In this document: piece after piece, positions 17,779-28,275 of the stretch | Layout: the number at the start of each line of letters is the position of its first letter | Numbering within the stretch: the stretch's first letter is position 1 | NCBI GenBank assembly: GCA_001770775.1 | Contig: MESA01000022.1 | Coordinates: 1 to 64,000 of the forward strand | DNA length: 64,000 nt | From: Burkholderiales bacterium RIFCSPHIGHO2_12_FULL_63_20 | Lineage (GTDB): Bacteria > Pseudomonadota > Gammaproteobacteria > Burkholderiales > Burkholderiaceae_C | Reading direction: 5' to 3' | Translations under genes and position numbers: made by a program | The notes under the pieces: generated by a model | Database searches by the model: none | Seen by the model: the letters and a program-made list of their open reading frames with translations, nothing else | What the model was told of the DNA's origin: nothing

Positions 17779-18975
17779 ATGACCCAGCGATCGCTGTACC
17801 AAGGGCCCGCAAGAATGTTGCGTGCTGTGCGCGTCCCCCGAGCCTTGAGCCTGACGCTCTGGACCGCACTGGGTCTGACGATCGGCGTGGGGCAGGCGCA
17901 GGCCTTCCCCAACTACCCGATCACGCCGCAACAAAAGGCCACGGCCCAGAAGGTGTCCCAGGCGGGCGTGCCGCTGTCCGAGTTGTCTCCCACAGCGCCC
18001 GACTCCTACACCGTCAAGCGTGGCGACACGCTGTGGGCCATTTCGTCCATGTTCCTCAAGTCGCCTTGGCGCTGGCCGGAACTGTGGGGCATGAATCTGC
18101 AGCAAATCCGCAATCCCCACCTGATTTTCCCTGGCCAGTATCTGTATCTGGACAAGAGCAATGGCCGCGCCCGTCTGCGCGTGGGCCAGCCGGTGGGCGG
18201 CGACACGAAACTCTCGCCGCGTGTGCGTGAGGGCGGGTTGTACGACGCGATCTCGACCGTGCCTTTGCACTTGATCGAGCCTTATTTCAACGAGGCCGTC
18301 ATTTTCGACAACAGCGACGAACTGCTGAACGCCCCACGCGTGGTGGCCACCCAGGAAGGCCGTGTGCTGCTGTCGCGCAACGAGACCGCTTATGTGCGGG
18401 GCGATGTGGGACAGCTGCGCGACTGGCGCCTGTTCCGCCAGCCCAAGCCGCTGCGTGACCCGAGCACCAACGAGGTGCTGGGCTACGAAGCGCAGTATGT
18501 GGGCACGGTGTCGGTCACCCGTGAGGGGACCGAGGGCACGGGTGCCGATGGCAACACCACCATCATTCCATCCAGTGTCACCATCACCAGCATCCGTCAG
18601 GAGGCCGGGGTGGGCGACCGCCTGGCGCCGGTGCCGCCGCGTGATTTCGACAACCTGGTGCCTCACGCGCCCAGCCAGCCCATGTCTGGTCAGATCGTGT
18701 CGATCTATGGCGAGTCGCTCAACGCGGGGCAGAACCAGATTGTGGCGCTCAACCGTGGCAGTCAGGACGGCATCGAGCGTGGCCATGTGATGGCGCTGTG
18801 GCACGATGGCCGCGTGATCCGCGACACGACGACGGACAGCCGGGAGGAGATCAAGCTGCCCGACGAGCGTCACGGCCTGCTGTTCGTGTTCCGCGTGTTC
18901 AACCGTATGTCCTACGCGCTGATCCTGTCGGCGCAGGATCCTGTCAAGCGCGGCGACCGCTTCACGCAGCCTTGA
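17779..18975 (+). CDS. Exported LysM-domain protein
   Basis: A 398-residue exported protein. An N-terminal segment of about 35 residues (Arg-rich start, hydrophobic core, then GQAQA) is a probable signal peptide. A LysM domain follows at about residues 73-122, from SYTVKRGDTLWAISSMFL through WPELWG to IFPGQYLYLD, which binds peptidoglycan. The remaining 270 residues form a beta-rich region of unknown fold, containing MSGQIVSIYGESLNAGQNQIV. This LysM protein is conserved between def and dprA in Burkholderiales. It may help envelope maintenance, but its function is not proven. The ATG at 17779 has GGAGA upstream. Confidence 0.88.
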   Translation: MTQRSLYQGPARMLRAVRVPRALSLTLWTALGLTIGVGQAQAFPNYPITPQQKATAQKVSQAGVPLSELSPTAPDSYTVKRGDTLWAISSMFLKSPWRWPELWGMNLQQIRNPHLIFPGQYLYLDKSNGRARLRVGQPVGGDTKLSPRVREGGLYDAISTVPLHLIEPYFNEAVIFDNSDELLNAPRVVATQEGRVLLSRNETAYVRGDVGQLRDWRLFRQPKPLRDPSTNEVLGYEAQYVGTVSVTREGTEGTGADGNTTIIPSSVTITSIRQEAGVGDRLAPVPPRDFDNLVPHAPSQPMSGQIVSIYGESLNAGQNQIVALNRGSQDGIERGHVMALWHDGRVIRDTTTDSREEIKLPDERHGLLFVFRVFNRMSYALILSAQDPVKRGDRFTQP

Positions 18976-19126
18976 GATCCTGAGTCACCGCCCCGATCGG
19001 GGTGAACACGGGGTCGCTTGAGGCCCTGGCGAGGCACCTGCCGAATGGACAGGGCCTCCCCAACGCCGGGTGGCATTGCGTTGCAAGACGCGGTGGCCCG
19101 GCGTTGTCACATTCAGAAAGACACAT

Positions 19127-20293
19127 ATGGAGAGGGAAGAGTTGCGCGCCTGGCTGCGTCTGGTGCTGACGCCCCACGTCGGCCCGGTGACCGCGCGGGC
19201 TTTGTTGCGCAGTTTGGGGTCGCCCCAAGCGGTGTGGGAGGCGGGCCCCCAGGCTTGGGCGCGCCTGGTCTCGTCGCGCGAGGCCGCGGCGCTGGCGCAG
19301 GTTCCCCCCGATCTGGAGGCGCAATGCGCCGCCACGATGGCTTGGTTGGCGGCGGCCCCTGCCGCGCCCGATGGCGAGGGCGGGCACCATCTGCTCACCT
19401 TGGCGGATCCGCACTATCCGTCTCGCTTGCTGGATGTTGCCAATCCGCCGTTGCTGTTGTTCGCGCAGGGGCGATTGAGTTTGCTGCAGGCGCCCTCGGT
19501 GGCCGTGGTGGGCAGCCGTCACCCCACCGCGCAGGGGGCGGACAACGCGCATGCCTTTGCCCGGGCGCTCAGTGAAGCCGGGGTGACGGTGGTGTCGGGC
19601 CTGGCACGTGGCGTGGACGCGGCTGCGCATGAGGGCGCGCTGGCTGGCGCGGTGCTGCGGGGCGCGACCCGTGCGCCGGGCAGCACGATCGCGGTGGTCG
19701 GCACGGGGCTGGAGCAGGTCTACCCCAAGGGGCATGGCCCCTTGCTGCGGCGCATTGCCGAGCACGGCCTGGTGCTCAGCGAGTTCCTGTTGGGCACGGG
19801 GCCGTTGCCGTCCAATTTTCCCAAACGCAATCGCATCGTGGCGGCGCTGTCGCAGGGCACCCTGGTGGTGGAGGCGGCGGTGCAGTCGGGTTCGCTGATC
19901 ACGGCGCGGCTGGCGCTGGAGATGGGGCGCGAGGTGCTGGCCATTCCCGGATCGATCCATGCGCCTCAGTCGCGCGGCTGCCACGCGCTCATCCGGCAGG
20001 GGGCCAAGCTGGTCGAGACCGCGCAGGATGTGCTGGAAGAGCTGCACCTGCAGGCCGATGGCGCTGGCATCACGGCTGCGCAGAGCGAGCTGGCTTTGGG
20101 CGAGGAGGCCGATGCGACACCCACCGATCCGGTGCTGGCGGCCATGGGCTACGACCCGGTCAGCCAGGAGGCGCTGTCGGCACGCACGGGTTGGGGGCCT
20201 GCCGAGCTGGGGGCCCGCTTGTTGGAGCTGGAGCTCATGGGGCAGGTGGCCCGCTTGCCTGGGCAGCTGTTCCAGCGCGTCGCGGCGGCTTGA
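19127..20293 (+). CDS. dprA: DNA-processing protein DprA
   Basis: DprA loads RecA on incoming single-stranded DNA in natural transformation. The 388-residue protein has an N-terminal helical domain (LRAWLRLVLTPHVGPVTARALL) and a Rossmann core: SVAVVGSRHPTAQG, VVSGLARGVDAAAHEGAL, IAVVGTGLEQVYPKGH, LPSNFPKRNRIVAALS and a final segment with LAIPGSIHAPQSRGCHALIRQGAKLV. A C-terminal winged-helix-like tail follows. About ten extra residues (VLRGATRAPG) sit between the DAAAHEGAL and TIAVVGTG blocks. The start at 19127 gives MEREELRAWL, where homology begins. Confidence 0.95.
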   Translation: MEREELRAWLRLVLTPHVGPVTARALLRSLGSPQAVWEAGPQAWARLVSSREAAALAQVPPDLEAQCAATMAWLAAAPAAPDGEGGHHLLTLADPHYPSRLLDVANPPLLLFAQGRLSLLQAPSVAVVGSRHPTAQGADNAHAFARALSEAGVTVVSGLARGVDAAAHEGALAGAVLRGATRAPGSTIAVVGTGLEQVYPKGHGPLLRRIAEHGLVLSEFLLGTGPLPSNFPKRNRIVAALSQGTLVVEAAVQSGSLITARLALEMGREVLAIPGSIHAPQSRGCHALIRQGAKLVETAQDVLEELHLQADGAGITAAQSELALGEEADATPTDPVLAAMGYDPVSQEALSARTGWGPAELGARLLELELMGQVARLPGQLFQRVAAA

Positions 20294-20299
20294 GATAAT
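20294..20299 (+). promoter_or_regulatory. -10-like hexamer six bases before the lipB start
   Basis: GATAAT partly overlaps the dprA stop codon and is followed by six bases and then the lipB GTG at 20306. No Shine-Dalgarno is present. The geometry matches that at hemJ and at the [2Fe-2S] protein gene. Confidence 0.35.
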
Positions 20300-20305
20300 G
20301 GCGCG

Positions 20306-20989
20306 GTGACGATCATCCAGAACCTGGGCCTGGTGCCCTACGAGCCCACGATGGCGGCCATGCAGGCCTTCACCGAGCAACGCACGGCTGACACGCCTGA
20401 CGAGATCTGGGTGTGCCAGCACACGCCGGTGTTCACCCAGGGGCTGGCCGGCAAGGCCGATCATGTCTTGTTCAACCCCGATGGGCCCGATCACATCCCG
20501 GTGGTGCAGACCAACCGGGGCGGGCAGGTGACCTATCACGGACCGGGGCAGATCGTGGCGTACCCCCTGCTGGACCTGCGCCGCCGCGGCTATTTCGTCA
20601 AGGAATACGTCTACCGCCTGGAGGAGGCTGTGATCCGCACGCTGATGCACGTGGGGGTGACCGGGCACCGCGTCGCCGGGGCGCCCGGCATCTATGTGCG
20701 CCTGAGCGATCCGTTTGCCCATGCTGCCCTGAGCACGCCTGTCCACCCGGATGACCCGTTTCGCGGGCTGGGCAAGGTGGCAGCACTGGGCATCAAGGTC
20801 AGTCGCCATTGCACTTACCACGGCGTGTCGCTCAACGTGGCGATGGACCTGAGCCCGTTTCAGCGCATCAATCCCTGCGGCTACGCGGGCTTGGCCACGG
20901 TGGACCTGGCCTCGCTGGGCGTGCAGATCGATCCCTGGGAGATCGGGGCGGTGCTGGCGGCGCAGCTGGACGCACGTCTGGCGTCCTGA
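20306..20989 (+). CDS. lipB: Lipoyl(octanoyl) transferase LipB
   Basis: LipB transfers octanoyl groups from acyl carrier protein to lipoate-dependent enzymes. The 227-residue protein has [12 protein letters not shown] (71-82), the K157 and C169 catalytic pair (within [18 protein letters not shown]), and NPCGYAGL near the C terminus. It starts at GTG 20306, directly after dprA, with no Shine-Dalgarno but a GATAAT six bases upstream. LipA, the next enzyme, is 139 bases downstream on the same strand. Confidence 0.97.
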   Translation: MTIIQNLGLVPYEPTMAAMQAFTEQRTADTPDEIWVCQHTPVFTQGLAGKADHVLFNPDGPDHIPVVQTNRGGQVTYHGPGQIVAYPLLDLRRRGYFVKEYVYRLEEAVIRTLMHVGVTGHRVAGAPGIYVRLSDPFAHAALSTPVHPDDPFRGLGKVAALGIKVSRHCTYHGVSLNVAMDLSPFQRINPCGYAGLATVDLASLGVQIDPWEIGAVLAAQLDARLAS

Positions 20990-21064
20990 TTCGGCCTTGC
21001 ACACATGTCCCCTTTGCCCCTGAAAAAGGGCAGATCGGCTAAAGTGAGGGATTGGCCGTGCTAC

Positions 21065-21089
21065 CCGCGGCGGCCTGTGTCAGCCGCGG
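21065..21089 (+). promoter_or_regulatory. GC hairpin in the lipA leader
   Basis: CCGCGGC (21065-21071) and GCCGCGG (21083-21089) form a perfect 7-bp inverted repeat between lipB and lipA, with no T-run. Its role is unknown; it may be incidental in this GC-rich DNA. Confidence 0.25.
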
Positions 21090-21128
21090 TCGCCTATCCG
21101 GCGTCCGTGCCCACCTTGAAATTGCGCC

Positions 21129-22136
21129 ATGACCACTGAACGCACCTCCCCCGCTCCGGCTGCCGAGCAGCCCGTCGCTTACGACCCCACGGCCAAGCAA
21201 AAGGCCCAGGCCAAGACGGCCCGCATCCCCATCAAGGTGGTGCCCGCAGGCGAGGTGCTGAGAAAGCCCGACTGGATCCGCGTCAAAGCCGGTTCGCCCA
21301 GCACGCGCTTTTACGAAATCAAGAACATCCTGCGCGAGCACAAGCTGCACACGGTGTGCGAAGAGGCGTCCTGCCCCAACATCGGCGAGTGCTTTGGCCA
21401 CGGCACGGCCACGTTCATGATCATGGGTGACAAGTGCACCCGCCGCTGCCCCTTCTGCGACGTGGGCCACGGCCGACCCGACCCGCTGGACGTCAACGAG
21501 CCCGCCAACCTGGCCAAGACCATCGCGGCGCTCAAGCTCAAGTACGTGGTGATCACCTCGGTGGACCGCGATGACCTGCGTGACGGTGGTGCCGGGCACT
21601 TCGTTGAGTGCATCCGTCAGATCCGTGAGCAGTCGCCCGCCACCCGCATCGAGATCCTGGTGCCCGACTTCCGCGGCCGCGATGAGCGCGCCTTGGAAAT
21701 CCTCAAGGCGGCCCCGCCCAATGTGATGAACCACAACCTGGAAACCGCGCCGCGCCTGTACAAGGAAGCGCGCCCGGGCTCCGACTACCAGTTCAGCCTG
21801 AACCTGCTCAAGAAGTTCAAGGCCCTGTTCCCCGACATCCCCACCAAGAGCGGCATCATGGTGGGCCTGGGCGAGACCGACGAAGAGATCCTGCAGGTGA
21901 TGCGCGACATGCGTGCGCACAACATCGACATGATCACCATCGGGCAGTACCTGGCGCCGTCGGGCCATCACCTGCCGGTGCGCCGTTACGTACACCCTGA
22001 CACCTTCAAGATGTTCGAAGCCGAAGCCCACAAAATGGGCTTCACCCACGCGGCCGTGGGCGCGATGGTGCGCAGTTCGTACCATGCCGACCAGCAGGCC
22101 ATGGGCGCTGGCGTGACAGGGACCGGCGCAGCCTAA
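21129..22136 (+). CDS. lipA: Lipoyl synthase LipA
   Basis: LipA is a radical-SAM enzyme that inserts two sulfurs into octanoyl groups, completing lipoate. It has 335 residues. Both iron-sulfur clusters are accounted for: the auxiliary cluster cysteines C77, C82 and C88 ([12 protein letters not shown]) and the radical-SAM cysteines C103, C107 and C110 (CTRRCPFC). The family's [13 protein letters not shown] and [15 protein letters not shown] segments follow. It lies after lipB with a 139-base gap that may hold its own promoter. Confidence 0.98.
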   Translation: MTTERTSPAPAAEQPVAYDPTAKQKAQAKTARIPIKVVPAGEVLRKPDWIRVKAGSPSTRFYEIKNILREHKLHTVCEEASCPNIGECFGHGTATFMIMGDKCTRRCPFCDVGHGRPDPLDVNEPANLAKTIAALKLKYVVITSVDRDDLRDGGAGHFVECIRQIREQSPATRIEILVPDFRGRDERALEILKAAPPNVMNHNLETAPRLYKEARPGSDYQFSLNLLKKFKALFPDIPTKSGIMVGLGETDEEILQVMRDMRAHNIDMITIGQYLAPSGHHLPVRRYVHPDTFKMFEAEAHKMGFTHAAVGAMVRSSYHADQQAMGAGVTGTGAA

Positions 22137-22203
22137 GCCCACTTGCCAGGCCTCAGGCCGGGCGCTGGGCACTCACCCGCTGCAAGGCGGGACAGGAGGG
22201 ACC

Positions 22204-23589
<1,386 letters not shown>

Positions 23590-23615
23590 GTGGGGCGGGC
23601 TGAAGTTCGAGCGGT

Positions 23616-24788
23616 TCAGCTGAACAGCGCCAGGATGCGCTGCCACAGCTTCTTGAAGAAGCCGGCTTCTTCCACGGGCTCCAGGGCCACCAGAGCTTGC
23701 TCGCCTTGTGGCTGACCGTCCAGCGTCACGAGGATCTTGCCCAGCACGGCACCCTTGGCGATCGGCGCGGTGATCTCGGGGTTCAGCTTCACTTCGGTCT
23801 TGACCTGAGCGGCCTGGCCGCGCGGCACCGTCATCACGACATCTTGCAGCGGGCCGATGTTGACCTGATCGACCTTGCCGAAACGCACGGGCACGCTTTG
23901 CACCGTGGCGCCGCCTTGCACGGGGCGGATGTTTTCATAGCTGGCAAAGCCCCAGTTGAACAAGGCGCGGGTCTGGTCAGCGCGCGCCTGCATGCTGCTG
24001 GCACCCATCACCACCGAGATCAGGCGCTGGCCGTTGCGCTTGGAAGAAGCGGTCAGACAGAAACCGGCTTCGTTGGTGTGGCCTGTTTTCAGGCCATCGA
24101 CCGTCGGGTCGGTGTAGAGCAGGGCGTTGCGGTTGCCTTGCTTGATGCCGTTGAAGGTGAACTCCTTCTCGGCGTAGATGCTGTAGTACTCGGAGCTGTC
24201 GTGAATGATGGCGCGCGCCAGGAGGGCGAGGTCGCGGGCCGACGCCTTGTGCGCGGGGTCTGGCAGGCCGGTGGCGTTCATGAAGTTCGTGTTCTTCATG
24301 CCCAGGCGCTTGGCCTCGTTGTTCATCATGGCGGCAAAAGCCGGCTCGCTGCCAGCCAGATGCTCGGCCACCGCCTTGGAGGCGTCGTTGCCCGACTGGA
24401 TGATGATGCCGCGCAGCATGTCGAGCACCGAGGCCGAGCCATGCAGCGGCAGGTACATGCAGGACTCGGCGCTGGTGCCACGGCACCAGGCGTACTCACT
24501 GGTCTGCACCATGTCGGTGGGTTTGAGTCGACCGGACTTCAGCGCCTGCTCGACGATGTAGCTGGTCATCATCTTGGTCATCGAGGCCGGCGGCAGCGGC
24601 GCATCGGCATTGGACTCGGCCAGGATGCGGCCAGAGTCGAAGTCCATCACGATGAAGGCCTTGTTCTCCAGCGTGGGGGGCGGTGCCACTGGCGCAGCGT
24701 GGGCCGAGGAGAAGAGGCCGGCGAACAAGGCCAGCGAAGCCAGCGGTCGAAGGGACAGGCGCGAGAGAAGTGGCGAGAACAGGGTCAT
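23616..24788 (-). CDS. dacA: D-alanyl-D-alanine carboxypeptidase (PBP5/6 type)
   Basis: A 390-residue penicillin-binding protein that trims the terminal D-Ala from peptidoglycan pentapeptides in the periplasm. A signal peptide ends near AAPVA (about residue 32). All three catalytic motifs are intact: SMTK (69-72), SGN (132-134) and KTG (234-236). The C-terminal beta domain is followed by an amphipathic tail (FFKKLWQRILALFS), the usual membrane anchor. This contrasts with the degenerate paralogue at 5255-6538 and is presumably the working enzyme. Confidence 0.95.
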   Translation of the reverse strand: MTLFSPLLSRLSLRPLASLALFAGLFSSAHAAPVAPPPTLENKAFIVMDFDSGRILAESNADAPLPPASMTKMMTSYIVEQALKSGRLKPTDMVQTSEYAWCRGTSAESCMYLPLHGSASVLDMLRGIIIQSGNDASKAVAEHLAGSEPAFAAMMNNEAKRLGMKNTNFMNATGLPDPAHKASARDLALLARAIIHDSSEYYSIYAEKEFTFNGIKQGNRNALLYTDPTVDGLKTGHTNEAGFCLTASSKRNGQRLISVVMGASSMQARADQTRALFNWGFASYENIRPVQGGATVQSVPVRFGKVDQVNIGPLQDVVMTVPRGQAAQVKTEVKLNPEITAPIAKGAVLGKILVTLDGQPQGEQALVALEPVEEAGFFKKLWQRILALFS

Positions 24789-24900
24789 GAGGATCGGTCC
24801 GGGCAGTCATGCCGCATGCAGCGGCCAAAGAGCCATTGTCGCAAAACTGCTTCGTTCGCGCGTCCGTTCCGGCCGTAGAACCGACCTCAGAGGCCGGGTT

Positions 24901-25596
24901 TCACACGTCTTTACATGTTGGCAGGGTACGCGCGTAGTGCACGGTGGCCTGGAACAAGGCCAGGTTGTTACGCAGCACGTCTTCCAAGGGGGTCTTGCAA
25001 CGATCGATCACCCATTGGGTGGCAATGCGCGTGCTGGCACCCACCAGGCCGCTGGCCAGGATGCGGTGGTCCAGGCCGTGGCGGTCCAGGTGAGGGAACA
25101 TCTGCTGCATGAATCCGGTGATCAGGTGGGCAAAGTCTTGTGTCGCCTGATCGGTGACGGCGGTCATGCCCTCGCCCACGGTGGGCGCATCCACCAAGGC
25201 CACGCGGGCGCGGCGGGGGTCGTCGCGCACAAAGGTCAGGAAGGTGCGCAGCGCGGCTTCAGCGAGCTTTTCGGGCTCGGGTTGGCATTGCGCCAGGGCC
25301 AGGATGGTGGCCTGCATCAACTCCCGGTTGACGGCGATGTAGACCGCGCGGAACAGCGCCTCCATGGTGTCGAAGGACTCGTAGAAGTAGCGCGATGTCA
25401 GTTGCGCTTGCCCGCACACGTCACGCACGGTCGAGTGGTGGTAGCCCTGGTCACCAAAGACCACCAGCCCGGCTTCAATCAGCTTGGCATGCCGCTGGCG
25501 CTGACGCTCTTGCGGGTCCACCCCCCCGTAGCGCCGGCCTGCAGCCCCCGCAGTGGAGGGGGGCGCAGGGTTTTCCCGATTTTTGGAAACAGTCAT
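24901..25596 (-). CDS. TetR-family transcriptional regulator
   Basis: A 231-residue regulator. The N-terminal helix-turn-helix (about residues 35-75) includes GYHHSTVRDVCGQAQLTSRYFYESF, preceded by an RRYGGVDPQERQRQRHAKLIEAG linker. The C-terminal ligand domain has DPRRARVALVDAPTVGEG. It closely resembles the regulator at 61511-62218 in the helix-turn-helix and the DPRRAR block. It is divergent from an SDR/esterase pair, which it probably controls. ATG 25596 is chosen; it coincides with the predicted transcription start, so the mRNA may be leaderless. Confidence 0.88.
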   Translation of the reverse strand: MTVSKNRENPAPPSTAGAAGRRYGGVDPQERQRQRHAKLIEAGLVVFGDQGYHHSTVRDVCGQAQLTSRYFYESFDTMEALFRAVYIAVNRELMQATILALAQCQPEPEKLAEAALRTFLTFVRDDPRRARVALVDAPTVGEGMTAVTDQATQDFAHLITGFMQQMFPHLDRHGLDHRILASGLVGASTRIATQWVIDRCKTPLEDVLRNNLALFQATVHYARTLPTCKDV

Positions 25597-25602
25597 TGTC
25601 AA

Positions 25603-25631
25603 ATAGTATTTTTGAAACTGATCGTTGTCAA
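25603..25631 (-). promoter_or_regulatory. Near-consensus sigma70 promoter of the tetR gene
   Basis: On the minus strand, TTGACA (25631-25626) and TACTAT (25608-25603) are separated by exactly 17 bases. The transcription start would fall at about 25596, the A of the tetR ATG. A second TTGACA lies at 25602-25597 directly before the ATG. The TTTGACAA octamer therefore occurs twice about 29 bases apart and could also be a regulator-binding repeat. Confidence 0.65.
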
Positions 25632-25721
25632 ATCAACGTGTGACCCACACCACGCCATTCAAGCAGCCGCATCTTGCCCCACGTGCTGGGCGCTGCCAAC
25701 CTGGCAAGCGTGATGTGGGTG

Positions 25722-25747
25722 CAACGCCCTCTATGTGAGGGGCGTTG
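25722..25747 (+). promoter_or_regulatory. Inverted repeat upstream of the SDR gene
   Basis: CAACGCCCTC (25722-25731) pairs with GAGGGGCGTTG (25737-25747) with one bulged base. It lies 43 bases before the SDR start and could be a regulator site or an mRNA hairpin. No T-run follows. Confidence 0.35.
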
Positions 25748-25789
25748 TATGCCCGGTGGCCTTAACCTCAACTGAACCCAAAGAATCCG

Positions 25790-26632
25790 ATGAAAGACTT
25801 CCGCAATAAAGTGGCCGCCATCACAGGTGCAGCATCGGGCATGGGCCGCACACTGGCCGTACAGCTGGCTCAGCGTGGCTGTCATCTGGCATTGAGTGAT
25901 GTCAATGAAGCCGGCTTGGCTGAGACCGCGCAACTGGTTCGCCAGCATGGCGTCAAGGTCACCACGGCCAAGCTGAATGTGTCCGATCGCGAGGCCATGT
26001 TCGCCTGGGCGGATCAGGTGGTGCGCGATCATGGCAAAGTCAACTTGATCTTCAACAACGCCGGGGTGGCGCTGGGTGCCTTTCTGGAGACGGTCAAGCC
26101 CGAGGATTTCGAGTGGATCATGGGCATCAACTTCTGGGGTGTGGTGTGGGGCACGCAGGCCTTCCTGCCGCACATCAAGCGGTCGGGGGAGGGGCATGTC
26201 ATCAACACCTCCAGCCTGTTTGGCCTGCTGGCGCTGCCCACGCAAGGCACCTACAACGCCAGCAAGTTTGCCGTGCGCGGCTTCACCGAAGCGCTGCGAC
26301 AGGAGCTGGACCTGGAGAAGTGTGGCGTGAGCGCCACCTGTGTGCATCCGGGGGGCATTCGCACCAACATTGCCCGCGATGCCAAGATGGACCACAGCAT
26401 CGAGGCGCGCACCGGCAGCAGCGCGCATGCCGCCAAGGAGCGCTTTGACAAGCTGCTCAACACCACCACCGCCGAGAGCGCGGCACGCCAGATTCTCAAG
26501 GGCGTGGCGGGCAACCAGCGGCGCGTGCTGGTAGGTCCGGACGCCAAGTTCCTTGATATTGTGGTGCGCCTGTTTGGCAGCTGGTACCAGCCCCTGACCA
26601 CGCACTTTGCCAAAAAAGGCATGCTCGGTTGA
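25790..26632 (+). CDS. Short-chain dehydrogenase/reductase
   Basis: A 280-residue classical SDR. The cofactor loop is TGAASGMGRTLA near residue 13, NNAGVALG follows, and the catalytic tetrad lies in INTSSLFGLL (Ser) and YNASKFAV (Tyr-xxx-Lys). A D at the end of the second strand (SDVNEAG) suggests NAD over NADP. The C-terminal tail resembles SDRs in esterase/monooxygenase clusters for hydrophobic alcohols or ketones. The substrate is unknown. It is divergent from tetR and is followed by an esterase gene, forming a probable two-gene operon. Confidence 0.88.
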   Translation: MKDFRNKVAAITGAASGMGRTLAVQLAQRGCHLALSDVNEAGLAETAQLVRQHGVKVTTAKLNVSDREAMFAWADQVVRDHGKVNLIFNNAGVALGAFLETVKPEDFEWIMGINFWGVVWGTQAFLPHIKRSGEGHVINTSSLFGLLALPTQGTYNASKFAVRGFTEALRQELDLEKCGVSATCVHPGGIRTNIARDAKMDHSIEARTGSSAHAAKERFDKLLNTTTAESAARQILKGVAGNQRRVLVGPDAKFLDIVVRLFGSWYQPLTTHFAKKGMLG

Positions 26633-26661
26633 GCTCGCCCCATTCTGACCTGGAGACTGAC

Positions 26662-27654
26662 ATGTCCGTAGCGAACCTTGCGGTGGAGGCACAGGCCACC
26701 GATACCCCATTCCACGGCGTGGTGCGACGCTATGAGCCGCCCGCCGGGTGGCGTGAGTCGATCTCTGCGGCAATCTTGCGGGGTGCGCTGCGCGTCGGCC
26801 TCAAGCCGTTCCTGGGGCCGCCTTGGCCGTTTGCCGTGCAGCGTGCGGCGTTGGCGATCGGCTCGAGCCTGATGCCGCAGGATGGTCGGGCCATGGTCAA
26901 GGCAGACCGGATCAAGCACATTCCCGTGGAGCGCATCGTGCCCAAGTCGGCCGTGCGTGCGCCGAATGCCATTTTGTACATGCACGGTGGGGCGTTCGTG
27001 GCAGGCAGCCCCCGCACACACCGCAGCATCACCCGCCGCCTGTGTGCCCTGACCGGTGCCGAGGTGCTGGTGCCGCACTATCGCCTGGGCCCGGAGCACC
27101 CGTTTCCTGCGCAGATTGAAGATGGCGTGACGGCCTACCAGCAGTTGCTGGCCGATGGGTACACCGCCGATCGCATCGCGATTGTGGGGGACTCGGCGGG
27201 TGGGCAATTGACCTTGATGGTGACCGTGGCCCTGCGGCAGGCGGGGCTGCCCTTGCCTGCGGCCATGGTGATGATGTCGCCAGCCTTCAGCCTGGCCCCC
27301 CTGCCCAACACCACCGCCTACGAGCGAGAGTCACGCGACCCGATGATCCGGCAGGCCTGGGGCCAGGACGTGGAGCGCGCCTTGCGCGTGCCGCATGACC
27401 ATCCTCTGGCTGACCCGATGCAGCAGGACCTGCGTGGTTTGCCACCGGCGCTCGTGCAGGTGGGCGAAGACGAAGTGCTGTTTGACAACTCGCCCTGGTA
27501 CAACGACGCCGCAGCGCGGGCAGGCTCACAAAGTGAGCTGGAGATTTATGGAAAACGCTGGCATGTGTTCCAGGTACACGCGGGGTTGATGCCCAGTGCC
27601 GATCAGGCGCTGGCGCGGCAGGCGGCGTTCTTGCAACAGCATTGGCGACGCTGA
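26662..27654 (+). CDS. Alpha/beta hydrolase of the hormone-sensitive lipase family
   Basis: A 330-residue esterase/lipase of bacterial family IV. The oxyanion motif is MHGGAFVAGSP and the nucleophile elbow is GDSAGG. The acid is likely in VGEDEVLFDN and the histidine in WHVFQVH. It would hydrolyse short or medium carboxylic esters in the cytoplasm. The ATG at 26662 has a GGAGAC ribosome site, so it is preferred over a TTG at 26629 overlapping the SDR stop. It works with the SDR gene immediately upstream. Confidence 0.88.
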   Translation: MSVANLAVEAQATDTPFHGVVRRYEPPAGWRESISAAILRGALRVGLKPFLGPPWPFAVQRAALAIGSSLMPQDGRAMVKADRIKHIPVERIVPKSAVRAPNAILYMHGGAFVAGSPRTHRSITRRLCALTGAEVLVPHYRLGPEHPFPAQIEDGVTAYQQLLADGYTADRIAIVGDSAGGQLTLMVTVALRQAGLPLPAAMVMMSPAFSLAPLPNTTAYERESRDPMIRQAWGQDVERALRVPHDHPLADPMQQDLRGLPPALVQVGEDEVLFDNSPWYNDAAARAGSQSELEIYGKRWHVFQVHAGLMPSADQALARQAAFLQQHWRR

Positions 27655-27678
27655 GCCGGCACCGGCTTCACGCGCGAC

Positions 27679-28242
27679 TCAGACGACCGGGCTGTCGTCG
27701 AAGGCGGAGAGGTGATTGGCCAGGTGCATGGCGTTGGCCAACTCGTATTCGGCCTTGCTCAGGACGCCGTATGCGAAGTGCGGGTGCAACGGGCCGGTGT
27801 GTCGGTGAAAGGTGGCGATGACATCGTGCAGATGCGTCAGGGCCGTCTGCGCGTCAACGGCTGGATTGAGTGCTGGCGCGCCCGGGATGGGCTCGCTCAG
27901 GTCATGCTGCATGCGGCCTTGCCAGGCAAAAAGTTGAAATGCTGCCGCTCCCACCGTGCGCTGGAACAGGGGCGACTTTGCTTGCGGAAAGCCTGTCAAA
28001 GCGAAGTGGATGCTTTGGGCGCAGTGGGTGAGGGTGGCCCCCCATGTCCAGTCGGCGGTTTGTGGCCGATCGATCAGCGCGGCCAGCCGATCCAGTTCGT
28101 GCTGGGCTTCGGACAGTGTGGTGAAGCGCAGGTCGCGTAGGCGAGCTTGTGACTGACAGCCCGTGGTGAGGGTGCAGAAGGCTGCGGCCGGCGCGAGGCT
28201 GGCAGTCAGGAATCGGCGGCGTGGCAAATGAGGGGCGTGCAT
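27679..28242 (-). CDS. DUF1569 family protein with a Tat-like leader
   Basis: A 187-residue protein of the DUF1569 family, a DinB-like four-helix group of unknown function. The match rests on THCAQSIHFALTGFPQAKSPLFQRTVG, the MQHDLSEPIPGAPALNP block and the C-terminal HPHFAYGVLSKAEYELANAMHLANHL. The conserved histidines could bind a metal. The N terminus has RRRFLTAS, a twin-arginine-like motif, followed by a hydrophobic stretch and TTGC, so it may be a Tat-exported lipoprotein. It converges with the esterase gene and borders the secretion island. Confidence 0.75.
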   Translation of the reverse strand: MHAPHLPRRRFLTASLAPAAAFCTLTTGCQSQARLRDLRFTTLSEAQHELDRLAALIDRPQTADWTWGATLTHCAQSIHFALTGFPQAKSPLFQRTVGAAAFQLFAWQGRMQHDLSEPIPGAPALNPAVDAQTALTHLHDVIATFHRHTGPLHPHFAYGVLSKAEYELANAMHLANHLSAFDDSPVV

Positions 28243-28275
28243 GCGCGTGCTTGTTGCGGCGGCTCTACCGCGCGG

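Noticed and set aside
18985-19010. The GC-rich CCCCGATCGGGG inverted repeat after the LysM gene as a terminator
   Set aside because: No T-tract follows on either strand, and short palindromes are common in such GC-rich DNA.
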